64,000 bases of DNA from Chamaecyparis obtusa (lineage: Eukaryota; Streptophyta; Pinopsida; Cupressales; Cupressaceae), in assembly GCA_027943335.1 (NCBI GenBank), contig BSBK01006390.1, forward strand, positions 2,501 through 66,500, written 5' to 3'. The position numbers were made by a program, and so were the translations under genes. Below are positions 21,438 to 32,757 of this stretch, piece after piece (position 1 is the first letter of the stretch; each line of letters starts with the position of its first letter). The notes beneath the pieces were generated by a model that searched no databases, was not told where the DNA came from, and saw nothing but the letters and a program-made list of their open reading frames with translations.

Positions 21438-24400
21438 GCCACCCTCTAGCACCCTAGTGACTCTATGTAGTATCAGTGAACTCTCATGTAGATGAGGTAC
21501 CAACTATTCTATATCCAGTCCATGTAGGTGAAAGCATCTTCCCACTCCCATCTTAGTAAAAAATCAATCAAGAACTTAGGCATTGGCGAGGCATACAATA
21601 TGTTATTAATTCATTTTAAACTCTCAATGTCATTTAATTATCACTTATTAAGTCACCTACAATAGGTTATCCTGGTAGCCACTTGTGGGCACTAATGCCT
21701 AATACAAGCTACTTCCCACCTATACACTTAGTTAATCTACCTAGGTTCACAAATTGAATAACAACCAAAGATAAAATCAAGCCCTCACAAGGGTTCCACA
21801 AAATCATAAGGAAAAAACACTGATCAAAAATCATAACACCATAAGACCATTCTCCAATCCTCCATACAAACCATTTAAATAACAATTATTGAGTAACAAA
21901 ATTAGGCTATAAAATATCACATAATTACACATTCTGAGCCTGTGGTATCCATTTTCTATAAAAATTCAACTAAATCCCCCAATAAACAAATTAAAATACA
22001 TTGTCCATGTGAGACCTACCGAATAGTCATATTATTACTACTTAGTTTTTCATGCTTTCAATACTTGTTTCACTGACACACCTAACTATTTGGGACACCT
22101 ATGTATTTGAGGATCTATTGAATCCTATACTAGATGTTCAGTACCTGATTATGTAATCATGGTACACTCGAGATACTTTATGTTTTGATTCAGTTTCAGT
22201 TATGATTATGTTACATCTGATGTTATATCATGTTTGAAGCTATTGCAATAGAAAGTTGGTATAGGAAATTGAAGTTATGGTTGTTGATTCATTTACAGAC
22301 ATAGTTTTTATACCATGCAGTATTGATGATGTATTTTGTTTATATCATGTTGATTGGACCTATTGATGTGTGCAATGAGTGTACATGATAAGTTGACCAT
22401 GGATCAATGCGGGGATCAAGTATTGGAACCTATGTTTATACTGTGCATACCAAGTTCCTCTTTGTATAAAGAAACGTGGACCTCATTGTATAGTCTTTTA
22501 TTCGTAAATGTGGTTTTCATGTGTGTATTTAATTTAGTTAATGTCTATGTAAATTAGCCATGTTACTTATTTTTATAAATGTGCCAAATTTGGAAAATTG
22601 TGGCTTATGTGTTGGCATGGTTAGTATTTTATATTTGTTTGGGTCAAGGGCTTGACTAGGGTGAAACCTTAGGGTAGGATCAACTAACCTTGGGTTGGGA
22701 AGTTTCTAGAAGTCAACCAAGTCTTGAAATTCGTGGATAAACTTTAGGTGTCATTTAGGAGGGTCATTTGGACTCCCATAGGTTAACTGGGGTCAATTTT
22801 ATCTACTCGGGTTGGTGCCTTAGGGGATAGAGGTCATTTCTAGCCCATTAAGAGCCTTAAAATTCATTTATGACTCCCCTAAAGTCAAGATTTTAAAGTT
22901 GGTCGAAATTGAGCAGTTGTGAGGTTTTGATTAGCCTCTCTCTTCTTCCCAAACTTGCATTCAACTCCATTTATGGTGAAGGAAGGCAAGTGGGAAGAAG
23001 GGAATGGAAGTTTCTTTCTCTCTTATGATTGGCTCCTAGATTTTAGGATTTTGGCCTATTTAGGGAAACCTTGGGGAAGGGTTTAGTTGTTCACCCAGTC
23101 TCTAGATTTGGAGACCACTCTTGTTGGAAAAAGCTTAGGAAAGAGGCTAGCTTTGGAAGGAAGTTTAAAGTTTTCATATTTTCAACCTTCGATTGGAAAG
23201 AGGTAGTCTCTTGTGATGTTTTGTTATTTCTTACTTGTGGTTGAGCTTGGAACTCCATTAATGGAGTCCATGACTTTTTTTATGGTTCATATTTCAAAAT
23301 TTATATTTTGTAAAAATATTATTTTTACTTTGTGAATTCATTTTTGGATGGGATTCTTCAAGGCTTACTCACCTTTGGGAGGGTGGAGTAACCTTGAAGG
23401 GGGTAGTAGGAAGAAGACCTAGGTTGTGTAGAGTCTCCCATGCGTGGAGTAATAAAACATGGGGTTTCATGATACCCATGATGCCAAGTATGGCCTCCGA
23501 GCACCTAGGGGGGCATAAGGAGATTAGACCACATCTTCTTAAAGATGGTAATCTCAAGTCCATGTGTGGCTTGGGAAATTTGTATCTTACTATGGCTTCT
23601 CCACCTGATAGTACACCTCTACCCTATTTCGGGGAGGCCTCTTGGAGGTCTTCCTCTTGTAAAAACTTTGTTGGGAATATTGTTTGAATGCCTTTGTGAC
23701 TTGTTTATTGTCTTCATATGTGAGTGTTTGTATGTACCATGTTTCCAAATTGGATCCCCTAGCTTAGGGGTGGCCATGAAATGGCCTAGGTTGGGAGGTG
23801 AGCCTTTGTGGTCAACCTCACATTATCAGTTACCCAGTTGTTGTAGGACCTGGCAGATTTTGGATTTAGCAAACTTTATTTGGATGTAAAGATAAGTTTA
23901 AAGTTTTATAATCGTAATGGAATCAAGGATTCCCTTGTATATTAAACTTGGACTTCATTGTTATATTCGAGAGATTGTTTAATTGAAATAAAGGGATTAT
24001 GAACTCACTAATCGATTTTGACTATATTTTAAAATAGGTTCATTGTATGATTAAATTTCAACATACCATTATTAAATTAAATTTGAGAGTTATTTGAAAT
24101 TTAAAACAAAAAAAAAATATGGTTGCATAGTGAAATGAAATTTACTTATCCATTTTGTTGCTAAAATACAATTATAATTCTAAAAAAAAATAAAAATTTA
24201 AATGTATCTTTGGCTTGTTTAAATTAATATCCTATTTAGTTTTATGATTAAATTATGTATCTTGAATTTTAAATTTTAAAAATTAAATTAGACATGTATA
24301 GAAAATAAAGTTTATTTGATGTTAGCACTTAGAGTTTTTTTTTTGAGAACTTTATTAAAAATTAGAATACTTGAAATTAATATTTTATTTCATACATCTA

Positions 24401-24680
24401 CTTCGCTTCATTTATGGACCGTGAATGCATTTTTTTAAATTTTAAAATACCCTATACACCCCCTGTTTAGGCGGGTACAATCAATTATTTCACCAATATA
24501 TAAAGTAATAATATAAGTTTAGTTTATAATTTATAAATTTATGCTATTTACTTTTAAAATAAAACTATAATAAGCTAATTATATTCTTCTAAGTAATGCT
24601 GGAAGCTTTTAAATCATCATTGTAATTTAATGAAGTCGATTTTTTTTTAAAATCCCGATTATGGGATTGAGCACATAGCG
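21438..24680. other. Non-coding repeat DNA
   Basis: No gene recognised. Continues the dispersed repeat family of 19.3-20.4 kb up to about 22.0 kb. It is followed by a moderately GC-richer stretch (22.6-23.9 kb) with open frames of up to 114 codons that show no domain or codon pattern, then very AT-rich DNA. Confidence 0.5.
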
Positions 24681-24689
24681 CTTTAAACA

Positions 24690-25020
24690 AAAAAAAATGA
24701 TATTAGTGTGGGGGCAGGCTGAAGCCCTAACCCCCACCCGTTACCCACCCGTTCTCCCTCTTCTGATGCTCGCTCCTTCTCTACGCAGAGGCGGGAGCAC
24801 TTCTGGGCGGTGCCAACACCATGGTCCACCACTACATAGCAGTGGTGAGTGGAGTGTGGCGGCACACCTAGTCGGCGCCCTCCCTACCATCCCTCTTCTC
24901 CCCTTCCTCTGCCATCCTCCATCGTGCTCTGCCTCTAGTTCCTCCCTCCGCCCACTGCGCGCATGGCTCTGCATGCGAGCATCCGCAGGGCACGAGGAGA
25001 AAGATGGAATGGGGGGGTTT
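24690..25020. other. GC-rich island in AT-rich DNA
   Basis: About 330 bases of clearly higher GC, with sharp borders to poly-A/T-rich sequence. Overlapping open frames exist on both strands (124 codons plus, 77 minus) but none resembles a known domain. It could be a captured fragment or part of an LTR. Function unknown. Confidence 0.45.
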
Positions 25021-26819
25021 AAAATAAATTATTTTTTATTAAATTTTTCTTTATCGATGATTTTAGTATAGTTTAAAACTTGTTTAAATTAAAGATTCAT
25101 TTTATTAGTTATTTAAATTTAATAATTTTTTTATATTTTAGGAATTAAATTTCCTTTTTAGTAATTAGTTTAAATTAAAAGATTTTAATAATGGGATAAT
25201 TGTTTAGAGATATTTACTATTAAAATAGTTTTAATTTTTGTTTGAGCTTTTATTTATTTATTTATTGGAATATTAATATTGTTAAGTTGTTTCCGTAGAA
25301 ATAACTTTTACTTGGGTAGGAACTTATATTTAAGGTGTTTAAATAAATTTAAATAGATATGTTTAAATTCTAGTAATATGCTCTAAATTAAATTTCAAAT
25401 TTGGTAGTTTAGGAGAGTAAATAAATTAGTTAAAATTCTTCTAGTTATAGTTAGATTAGTTTTGAAATTAAAATGTTTAAACAAATCATTCCAAGGATTT
25501 GTTTTAACAAATTAAGATCATGAATTTAATTAGTTGTTATTATTGTTTATTAGCATTAGATTTTTAAATAAAGTTTTTATATGAGGATTTAAAAAGTTAC
25601 ATTTGCGCTAGTGCTTCTAAATCGAAAACAATTATCTTTGTTATTAAGTTGATTAGTTTATCTTTTAAAAGTTAAATATTCAATGAAATGTTCTAATAGA
25701 ATAATTTGTTTGTTATATAAATTCATTTATTAAGTTAATGATTTAATTAAAGTAAACTTATCATTGTAGTTTGTATTTATAATCTTATCCTTTTAACTTT
25801 AATTTTAGCAAGGCAAATTGTTGTCAGGATGTTCTAGATGTCCCCTTTCGTCAAGTCTCTTGTTCTTTTGATGATACGAGGTTATGGCATCCTTTTTGTG
25901 CACAAATGACTTTTGGTTAACTTGAACTCAAACTCGATGATGGGCGCCTCGGTTTACATACACCACCCCTCCCTGACGTGTCTTTTATATTAGATGTTGT
26001 AGTAAGCCATTTTTATGCGTGGTTGACTTTTTATGTCAACATAGTCAAACCTTGGACATCGCCTTGGTTTGCATGTCCAACTATACCTAAGAGATTTTGT
26101 ACCCCTTTTAGCTTATTTGCACGTACTTTAGTGCATGGTTGACTTTTGGTCAACTTTGGTTGACTTCTAGTCAACTATCTCTTTTTGCATGCCAGTCAGA
26201 GCTAGTAGTCTTAGGAATCCTATTTTTTAGTTAGAGCTATTTTGGATGAAGTTTGACTTATGGTCAAACTTGGTCAACCAACCATGGTTCGACCCTTGGA
26301 GTGTTTTTATGACACTACGATACTTCCAGTCATCTGATTTCTCTTGCACCATTTTGTGTGCATGTTGATACTAGTGTCTGTCAGTGTTTCATTTCTTGGT
26401 TGTGTGAGTGTGTTTGTAGTAGTTGGTTAGTAGGTTTTAAAAAACAATTATAGTTGTGTTTTGCTCAACTTTTGGGTATGACAGTCCAATACTGATTAAA
26501 GTCTCATCAACAATTCATGCCCATACCTTAAGACATCTCACAATAACAATGGAAAACAATAAGTTAAAAAAATATAATAAATCTCAATTAATAATATAAA
26601 CTAATATTATTAATTATACCTAAAACAACCTAATTTTAAAAATTAAATTAAAGTAAATATAACATAATCTAATTAAGAATTAAATTAAATTAAAATTAAA
26701 CTAAATTAAATTAAAAATAAACTAATTTAAAAATAAATATTAGTTTTATTAAAAAATAATTAATAAATAAATTTTAATAAATTTAAAATTAAAAATAAAA
26801 TAAAAATTCATAATCAAAG
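25021..26819. other. AT-rich DNA with a GTTGAC/GTCAAC cluster
   Basis: No gene seen. Between 25860 and 26300 the motif (G)TTGAC and its complement occur repeatedly, often as inverted pairs (TTGACTTTTGGTCAAC). The cluster precedes very AT-rich sequence. Confidence 0.5.
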
Positions 26820-27045
26820 CCACATGGGAGGGGGGGACCCACGACCTCTCACCACAATCCCAAGGACTGTGAATGATAGTCCTTTTGGGACTGCTCATGG
26901 CAGGTCCCAGTGGGTTGTCGTGATAGTCCCTAGGGACTGCACAGGATAGTCCATGGAGACCCAGACATTAGTACCCTTGGGGGCTGCGCACGGCCCCATA
27001 GGGCTACCTAATGGCACAAGTGGGGAGAGTTAGATTCGCCTCCCC
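26820..27045. other. Second GC-rich island
   Basis: About 225 bases with repeated GGACTG and ATAGTCC words (AGGACTGTGAATGATAGTCC, then GGGACTGCACAGGATAGTCC), flanked by AT-rich DNA. No coding frame. Confidence 0.45.
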
Positions 27046-27154
27046 TTTTAACTTTGTAAAAAAATTCATTTTATTTTTTTTTAAACAAAACATCTTCACG
27101 ACAATATTTATAAAATTTTATTTTGTTTAAAGAAAACATGTTTAAATAAAAACA

Positions 27155-27162
<8 letters not shown>

Positions 27163-27189
<27 letters not shown>

Positions 27190-27202
27190 GATAGATAGAT
27201 AA
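27163..27202 (+). repeat. Microsatellite (TG)n then (GATA)n
   Basis: About 13 TG units followed by three GATA units, directly left of the CACTA end. Confidence 0.95.
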
Positions 27203-27204
27203 TA

Positions 27205-27384
27205 CACTACTACATTTGACCTCATTTTTCTACCAAAATTTTTGACCATCAATTGAAAAGGTTTATGTTGGTTGGATTATAGAAGGAAAAATTCCTATTT
27301 TTTTCAATCCATGCTCGTGTTAGTCAAAGTTTTGACCAATACCATGTAGGTCAAAATTTCGACCAACACGAGCATAACTTTAAA
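27205..27384 (+). repeat. CACTA left terminus and subterminal repeats
   Basis: CACTAC terminus, then three copies of the TTTTGACC / GGTCAAAA motif, including the palindromic AGGTCAAAATTTCGACCAAC. Confidence 0.6.
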
Positions 27385-27488
27385 AAGAAAAAAGATTTTG
27401 TATCTCATTGCATTGTTTGGTTTTCACTTGGAGCACGCGAAGGAGCTGGAGCATATGATTATTTGAGCTGTTATTTGGTGAGAGTTTT

Positions 27489-27620
27489 AGGAGGACCGCT
27501 TGCCTGTGAGGGTTTCCACTTTGATTTGGTGTAAAAGGAGGACCGCCTACCTGTGAGGGTCACCACTGTGATCTGGTGTAAAAGGAGGACCACCTATAAG
27601 GGTTTTCTTACTCTACATTT
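27489..27620 (+). repeat. 47 bp tandem repeat, ~2.7 copies
   Basis: The unit begins AGGAGGACCGC and contains CTGTGAGGGT. Starts at 27489, 27536 and 27583 are spaced exactly 47 bp. Confidence 0.88.
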
Positions 27621-28680
27621 GTCTAGCATTTTTTTAGTGGTTACCTACTTAGGGCCCATGAGCAATGTGCCACAACGTCATGTATTGGGTATTTGCTAGG
27701 TTGTTTATATATCATCCCTTGTCAATTTGCGAAGTGAGTGGATAGATTGAACATCTCTGTAAGTTTAACCTTCAATGCATCCACGGTTTTGAAGCTCATT
27801 TGTTAGTTCTGAAAACATTTTATTGAAAATTTTGTGTTGTTCTCATGAGATACTAAAATCTCTGTCAGACCGGCCTGGAAACTCCTTAGTCAACTTTGTC
27901 ATGGAGAGTGTACCTTGACTTGCGATTTCTCTATTGGTCTCCAATGCCATTGGGTGAGAAGCAAGCCATGGAAATGAATTTTAATAACCCAAGTGCTCAA
28001 ATTTGGGGGAAGTAGCTACGCTGCTTTAAGATTGATGCCCTAGTTAGATATATGCTATGTGTTTAACCAGCAAAGTAAGAAAATGCTTGCAGCAGCGTCC
28101 TAGGAATAATCTAGATATATCCTAAATCAAGATTGTTTGCAAACTAGAACTCATAAACAAAAATATGATCATCAGTTTTCGATGCCTCAAACACCCATCC
28201 TTTACACTATTTACTCCTCTAAGGAACCCGATACATTCCACTATGAAACTCTTTCAACCAAAACCAATATCATTCACTGTTATGTTATTCACAAAAGATA
28301 TCAAAAACCAATAGCAGGAATATATATAAACTTAATTAATAATGAGTTCTTGAAAACTATTTTTTAAAAACCGTTGTAGACATCAATGCTTTCTTGGCTT
28401 ACCAAACAGTTTCAAAACATTTCTCTGTCAACCAAACCGATTACTATCCTCCCCTACGGGACTATCATAAAGAGACTAATAACCCAAAAACCATTCCTTA
28501 CGGGATTGTCATGAAACAAAATAGATCATTTATATTTCTTTGCACAAGAACAATAAAGAGAAGCTAATTCATTAACAATGTTATGTTCTTCGTAACATAG
28601 ATAAAAAACCGCCAATAGGCAATACATAAAGCTTAATTAAAATAAATTTCATTCATACTCAAGGCAGACAAAACATTCAT

Positions 28681-28707
28681 GGCTCTCTGGCTAAAGGCCA
28701 GAGAGCC
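28681..28707 (+). other. Perfect hairpin, 11 bp stem
   Basis: GGCTCTCTGGC - TAAAG - GCCAGAGAGCC. It stands alone in AT-rich DNA with no T-run after it. It could be a remnant of a folded RNA or of a foldback element. Confidence 0.5.
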
Positions 28708-28937
28708 CGATACTTTTCCATAATTATTACACTCTTGCTTGTTCTATTGCGTGTCAAATCTCTCTAACTATTCTCCTCTCTATTACATAGTGTAGTCTAT
28801 TTAAGACCATATTGGACCGTTACAAAATGGTTTGTCTTCCATGACCATTGTTATTCCTATTCGGAATTTTGCTTACAAATATACCATATTCACTTTGTCA
28901 AATCATTATAATGTAATTTAACAAATATACCATGGTT

Positions 28938-28942
28938 CTAAC
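28938..28942 (+). repeat. Target-site duplication of element G, left
   Basis: CTAAC, repeated at 36632-36636. Confidence 0.92.
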
Positions 28943-30400
28943 TGATGAACTACAACTGATTTGAATACATTGTATAACTTGAAGATTTGTGATTTAAGAT
29001 CACTGAGTTGTTAATTAGATACGTAAGATGGTTAAATCAGTAATATGTTGTCATTGATGTCAACTAGTTTTGACAGTACTTATCTTGTAAGTTACTATAC
29101 CCAAACATCTGTAGAAGAAGAAGAAAAGAGATAAATAATAGATAAGGATAAGGAATACATTGGGTAACTTATGGATGAGTCTATGACCTTATGTTATTGA
29201 CTTGATTATGTTGCATTCATCTATGATGAAGGATAAAAGAAAAATGCACAAGAAGTGTTGTCGGTTAAAGAACCATTTCAGTATACATCGGCGTAGTGTA
29301 GTGTATACCGATCATAGTACAAACTGAGCTTGTGCTCACTGACACATTTCTTTGTTAACCGAGTAGAAGAAAATAACTAAATGACTAGTTTAGCTGATTA
29401 AGTTGATAAGCTGTAAAGTACCTCGAAATCAGAGATGAAGATAATATTTGTTATGAAGATTGACGGATAACATAATTCAAAGAAGATCTAAGGGATTGAA
29501 ACAAAACATGTTACTAACACATCACCTGAGGAAGGTTTAAGTGACAAAATCAACAAAGGAGATTAAGCGGCAAAATCTGATGGATGGAATTAAAACGGTT
29601 TACTCGTCTATTTAAGAGACTAGGATTTCATGATGAAATCATGCTAGAAGAAGGAGAATGCAGAAGATATCACGTGAACAAGATTCATGCATGCCTAATC
29701 AGACTGGTTAAGGAGAACCAAATTGTAGAGGTTACCGAGTGTTAGAAAGCTATTACCGAGTGACAGTAAGTTACTGAATATTGATTGAAACTGAATTGAT
29801 ATATTGATCAGAGGATTTGAATGAGCTTAACATAGATTTGATAATCTACAATTGAAGTTGTGTTGTAATCAGATCAACTGCTATTACATTTTAACCATTG
29901 TAAACAGAGAAATCTCTTAACAGAGTGGACTAGAAAGTCTTGTAATGTCATTCATAGAGTGTATATTTGTTATCCTATCAACCCCATAGTGAATGTTGGT
30001 TGGACGATAATGGTTGGTCTAAAATCCTCTAACAAGGTCACACCTCACAGTGTGTTTGTAACCTTTAATAGGGTTGGGTCTTCCCCAACCTCACTTCAGA
30101 AGAGTGAACAATTTTTGGGTTGTCGGTCCCAGGTGGTTTTTCCCTTCACAGGTTTTCCACGTTAAATCTCTTGTGTTATGTGTTGATTGTGATGATTTTT
30201 TTTTTATCATACTTTACATTTTGCATATTGGATTTGATCAGTAATCACTATATGTTATTAACTGGTAATCTGTAAAAGAATGGACAAAATATTATTTTAG
30301 TTTGTCGAGCTATAGAAGCTTTAGTAAATTGTTTTGGATATACATTTTGTGATTGGGACTATGGATAACTTATTCATCCCCCCTCTTCGTTATTCTAACA
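28943..30400 (+). repeat. 5' LTR of element G (1458 bp)
   Basis: Direct repeat of 35147-36631 with a few percent differences. Ends TTATTCTAACA just before the primer site. Confidence 0.94.
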
Positions 30401-30402
30401 AT

Positions 30403-30414
30403 TGGTATAAAAGC
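30403..30414 (+). other. Degenerate primer-binding site of element G
   Basis: TGGTATAAAAGC where TGGTATCAGAGC is expected (two mismatches), two bases after the LTR end. Confidence 0.75.
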
Positions 30415-30464
30415 ATTGGTTTCTTGGAACAGAGTTTTAAGGACTTCATCACAAAGATCTCAAA

Positions 30465-31901
30465 ATGTATAAGAGGGAAGTCATGCCAAAGCTAAACAAA
30501 TATAACTTCACAGTATGGCAAAGTCAAATGAAACTGTATGTATCTGGAATTGGAAATTCTATCTTGACACTAATGGTGAATGGCTACATTTCACTACTCA
30601 ATGGTCCCTTGACCCTTGATCAACTAAGAGACATGCATGAACATAATGTTAGTATGATGGAGATTGTTGCTGCCTGTACCGATGCCAAATTTGAAGATAT
30701 AAAAAATTGCACTACTACTAAAGGCATGTGGGATAAACTTGCTCAAGTTTATAGTGGTGATGTGAATGTCAAAAGAGCTAGAGCTGAAAGATTAAGGGGT
30801 AGATTTGTTGATATGAAGATGAAGGAAGGTGAAAATATTGTACAATACATAAATAGATTGAAAGAGGTAGTACATGCTATTAGAGCATTTGATGGTGTTA
30901 TTGATGAAGAGACAGTGGTAAGCAAAGTTCTCAGAACCTTATTGCCAGTTTATGCAATCAAAATATCTGCAATTCATGAAACAAGGTCTGCATCTAGTAA
31001 CAACCTTAATCTTGATAATCTGATTGGTAATCTTACAACCTTTGAATTGAATAAATTTGACAATAGTGTTATACCGTCTATTGAATCTTCTTTTATGTCT
31101 TCTCTGAAGATTGGTAAGTCTAGTAGCAGAAATAAAAATAATGATAGTGATAGAAATACTGATGATGAGCTTGATGAACTTGAAGCTCTTATGGCTAGAA
31201 GGTTACCTAAAGGTAAAGGAATGTATAGAGGTAAATTACCTTTAGCATGCTTTAATTGTAAAAAGGTTGGTCATATTGCTGCTAGATGTCCACACAGGAA
31301 AGATGATGACAGAAACAAAGACCGATCTGGTGAAGGAAGCTATGGGAGATTTTGCAACAGAAGTTATCGATACTACAACAGGGACAACTGAGACAATAAT
31401 GATAAAGGAAAGAAGGTGTGCTACATTGTAGAAGAAGATGTCACTGATACAGACACTGATGAAGATGTGGAGGTAGTATTTGTTGCAATGAAGGATGACT
31501 CAGAAGAAGATGAAAGTTATGTAGAGACAACACTTATCTCTAAGGTTAATAAAAATGATACATGGATCATAGATAGTGGCTGTACACATCACATGACTGG
31601 TGATGAAGAGAAATTTAATCATCTTGAAGAACACAATGGAGGATCTGTTAGAATGGGTAATGATGCACACTATATGGTTAGAGTAAAAGGATCCATGATG
31701 ATAGATGATAAAATTAGATGTGACAATGCTTATTGGGTAAAAGCTCTAAACTATAATTTTCTAAGTGTGGCACAACTAAACAATTCAGGCCACCGAGTTG
31801 CTTTTGAGAGCAAGAAAGTGAAGATATATGATGATGGAGGAAGACTTATTGGAACTGGAACACAATTGAGAGGTAATCTATTTTATCTTGATAATGATTA
31901 G
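30465..31901 (+). pseudogene. gag and protease of element G
   Basis: Gag of the copia UBN2 type (KLNKYNFTVWQSQMKLY near the start) with a CX2CX4HX4C knuckle at 31248-31289. TGA at 31389 interrupts. The same frame continues into the aspartic protease, with active site WIIDSGCTHHM near 31570. A TAG at 31899 follows. Only nonsense codons, no indel, break this part. Confidence 0.93.
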
Positions 31902-32757
31902 TCTTCTTGTTTAATGATGAAAGATGAAGATGCATGGTTGTGGCATAAGAGGTTATGTTATGTGAATTTTGATAACATGATTAAGATCATTAAAAAGAAA
32001 AAGGTTAGAGGTTTTCCTAACTTATGTAAGCCTGATCATGTTGTGTCATAAATGTCAGAAAGGTAAAATGACAAAATCTAGTTTCAAAAGAAAAGATTAT
32101 TCAACAAAGAAATTACTTGAGTTAGTGCATACCAACCTATGTGGTCCTATGAGAACTCAAATTTACTATGGAGACAAATACTTTATTCTCTTTGTTGATG
32201 ATTATACTAGATTAATGCTAGTCATGTTCTTGAAGGAAAAATTAGAGGCATTTAAGATGTTCAAGTGGTATAAAGAAAAAGTTGAGAAAGAGATTGGTAA
32301 AGAATTGAAATGCTTAAGATCTGACCAAGGTGGTGAATTTATTTATGATGAATTTACTAACTTTTGTAATGAGCATGGTATTAAAAGACAAGTCTCTACA
32401 CTAAGGACACCAAAACAAAATGGAATAGTTGAAAGGAGGAATAGGTCAATCGTTGACTATGCAAGGACACTGATGTTACAAAAGAATGTTTCTCAGACAT
32501 ACTGGAGGGAAGCTATCAGCACAACTATTTATGTTCTGAACTGAGAACAACTGAAGAAGGACACTAATAAGACACCCTATGAGTTATGGTTTGGCCACAA
32601 ACCCACTGTAAGTTATTTCAAGATTTTTGGAAGTAAATGCTTTATTCTGAAAGATGAATGAAATGGGAAGTTTGACTCAAAAGGTGATGAAGGAATATTT
32701 CTGGGATATTTCACTAAAAGTAAAGCATACAAGTGTCTTAACAAAGTAACTAATAAA
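31902..32757 (+). pseudogene. Integrase of element G
   Basis: The zinc-finger part starts with DAWLWHKRL at ~31930, but the second His region reads LCYVN where LGHVN-type sequence is usual, so a zinc ligand seems lost. A +1 frameshift lies near 32037, just before CHKCQKGK. The catalytic core follows: HTNLCGP, FVDDYTR, LRSDQGGEF and the Glu in NGIVERRN. TGA codons stand at 32542 and 32659. The integrase would insert the DNA copy. Confidence 0.92.

Larger units (their letters stand above)
27621..28942. other. CACTA interior, no gene recognised
   Basis: Mixed-composition sequence without a recognisable protein. It includes a perfect 11 bp hairpin at 28681-28707 and the left flank of copia element G. 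Confidence 0.45.

Noticed and set aside
23394..23889. Two overlapping plus-strand open frames of 97 and 114 codons
   Set aside because: No recognisable domain, overlapping frames, no start context; in repeat-like DNA.
24683..25071. Open frames on both strands in the GC-rich island
   Set aside because: GC-rich DNA has few stop codons, so open frames arise by chance; no homology recognised on either strand.
22074..26482. One very long LTR (TGACACAC...GTATGACA)
   Set aside because: No partner LTR, no TSD and no adjacent priming sites found; the termini could be chance.
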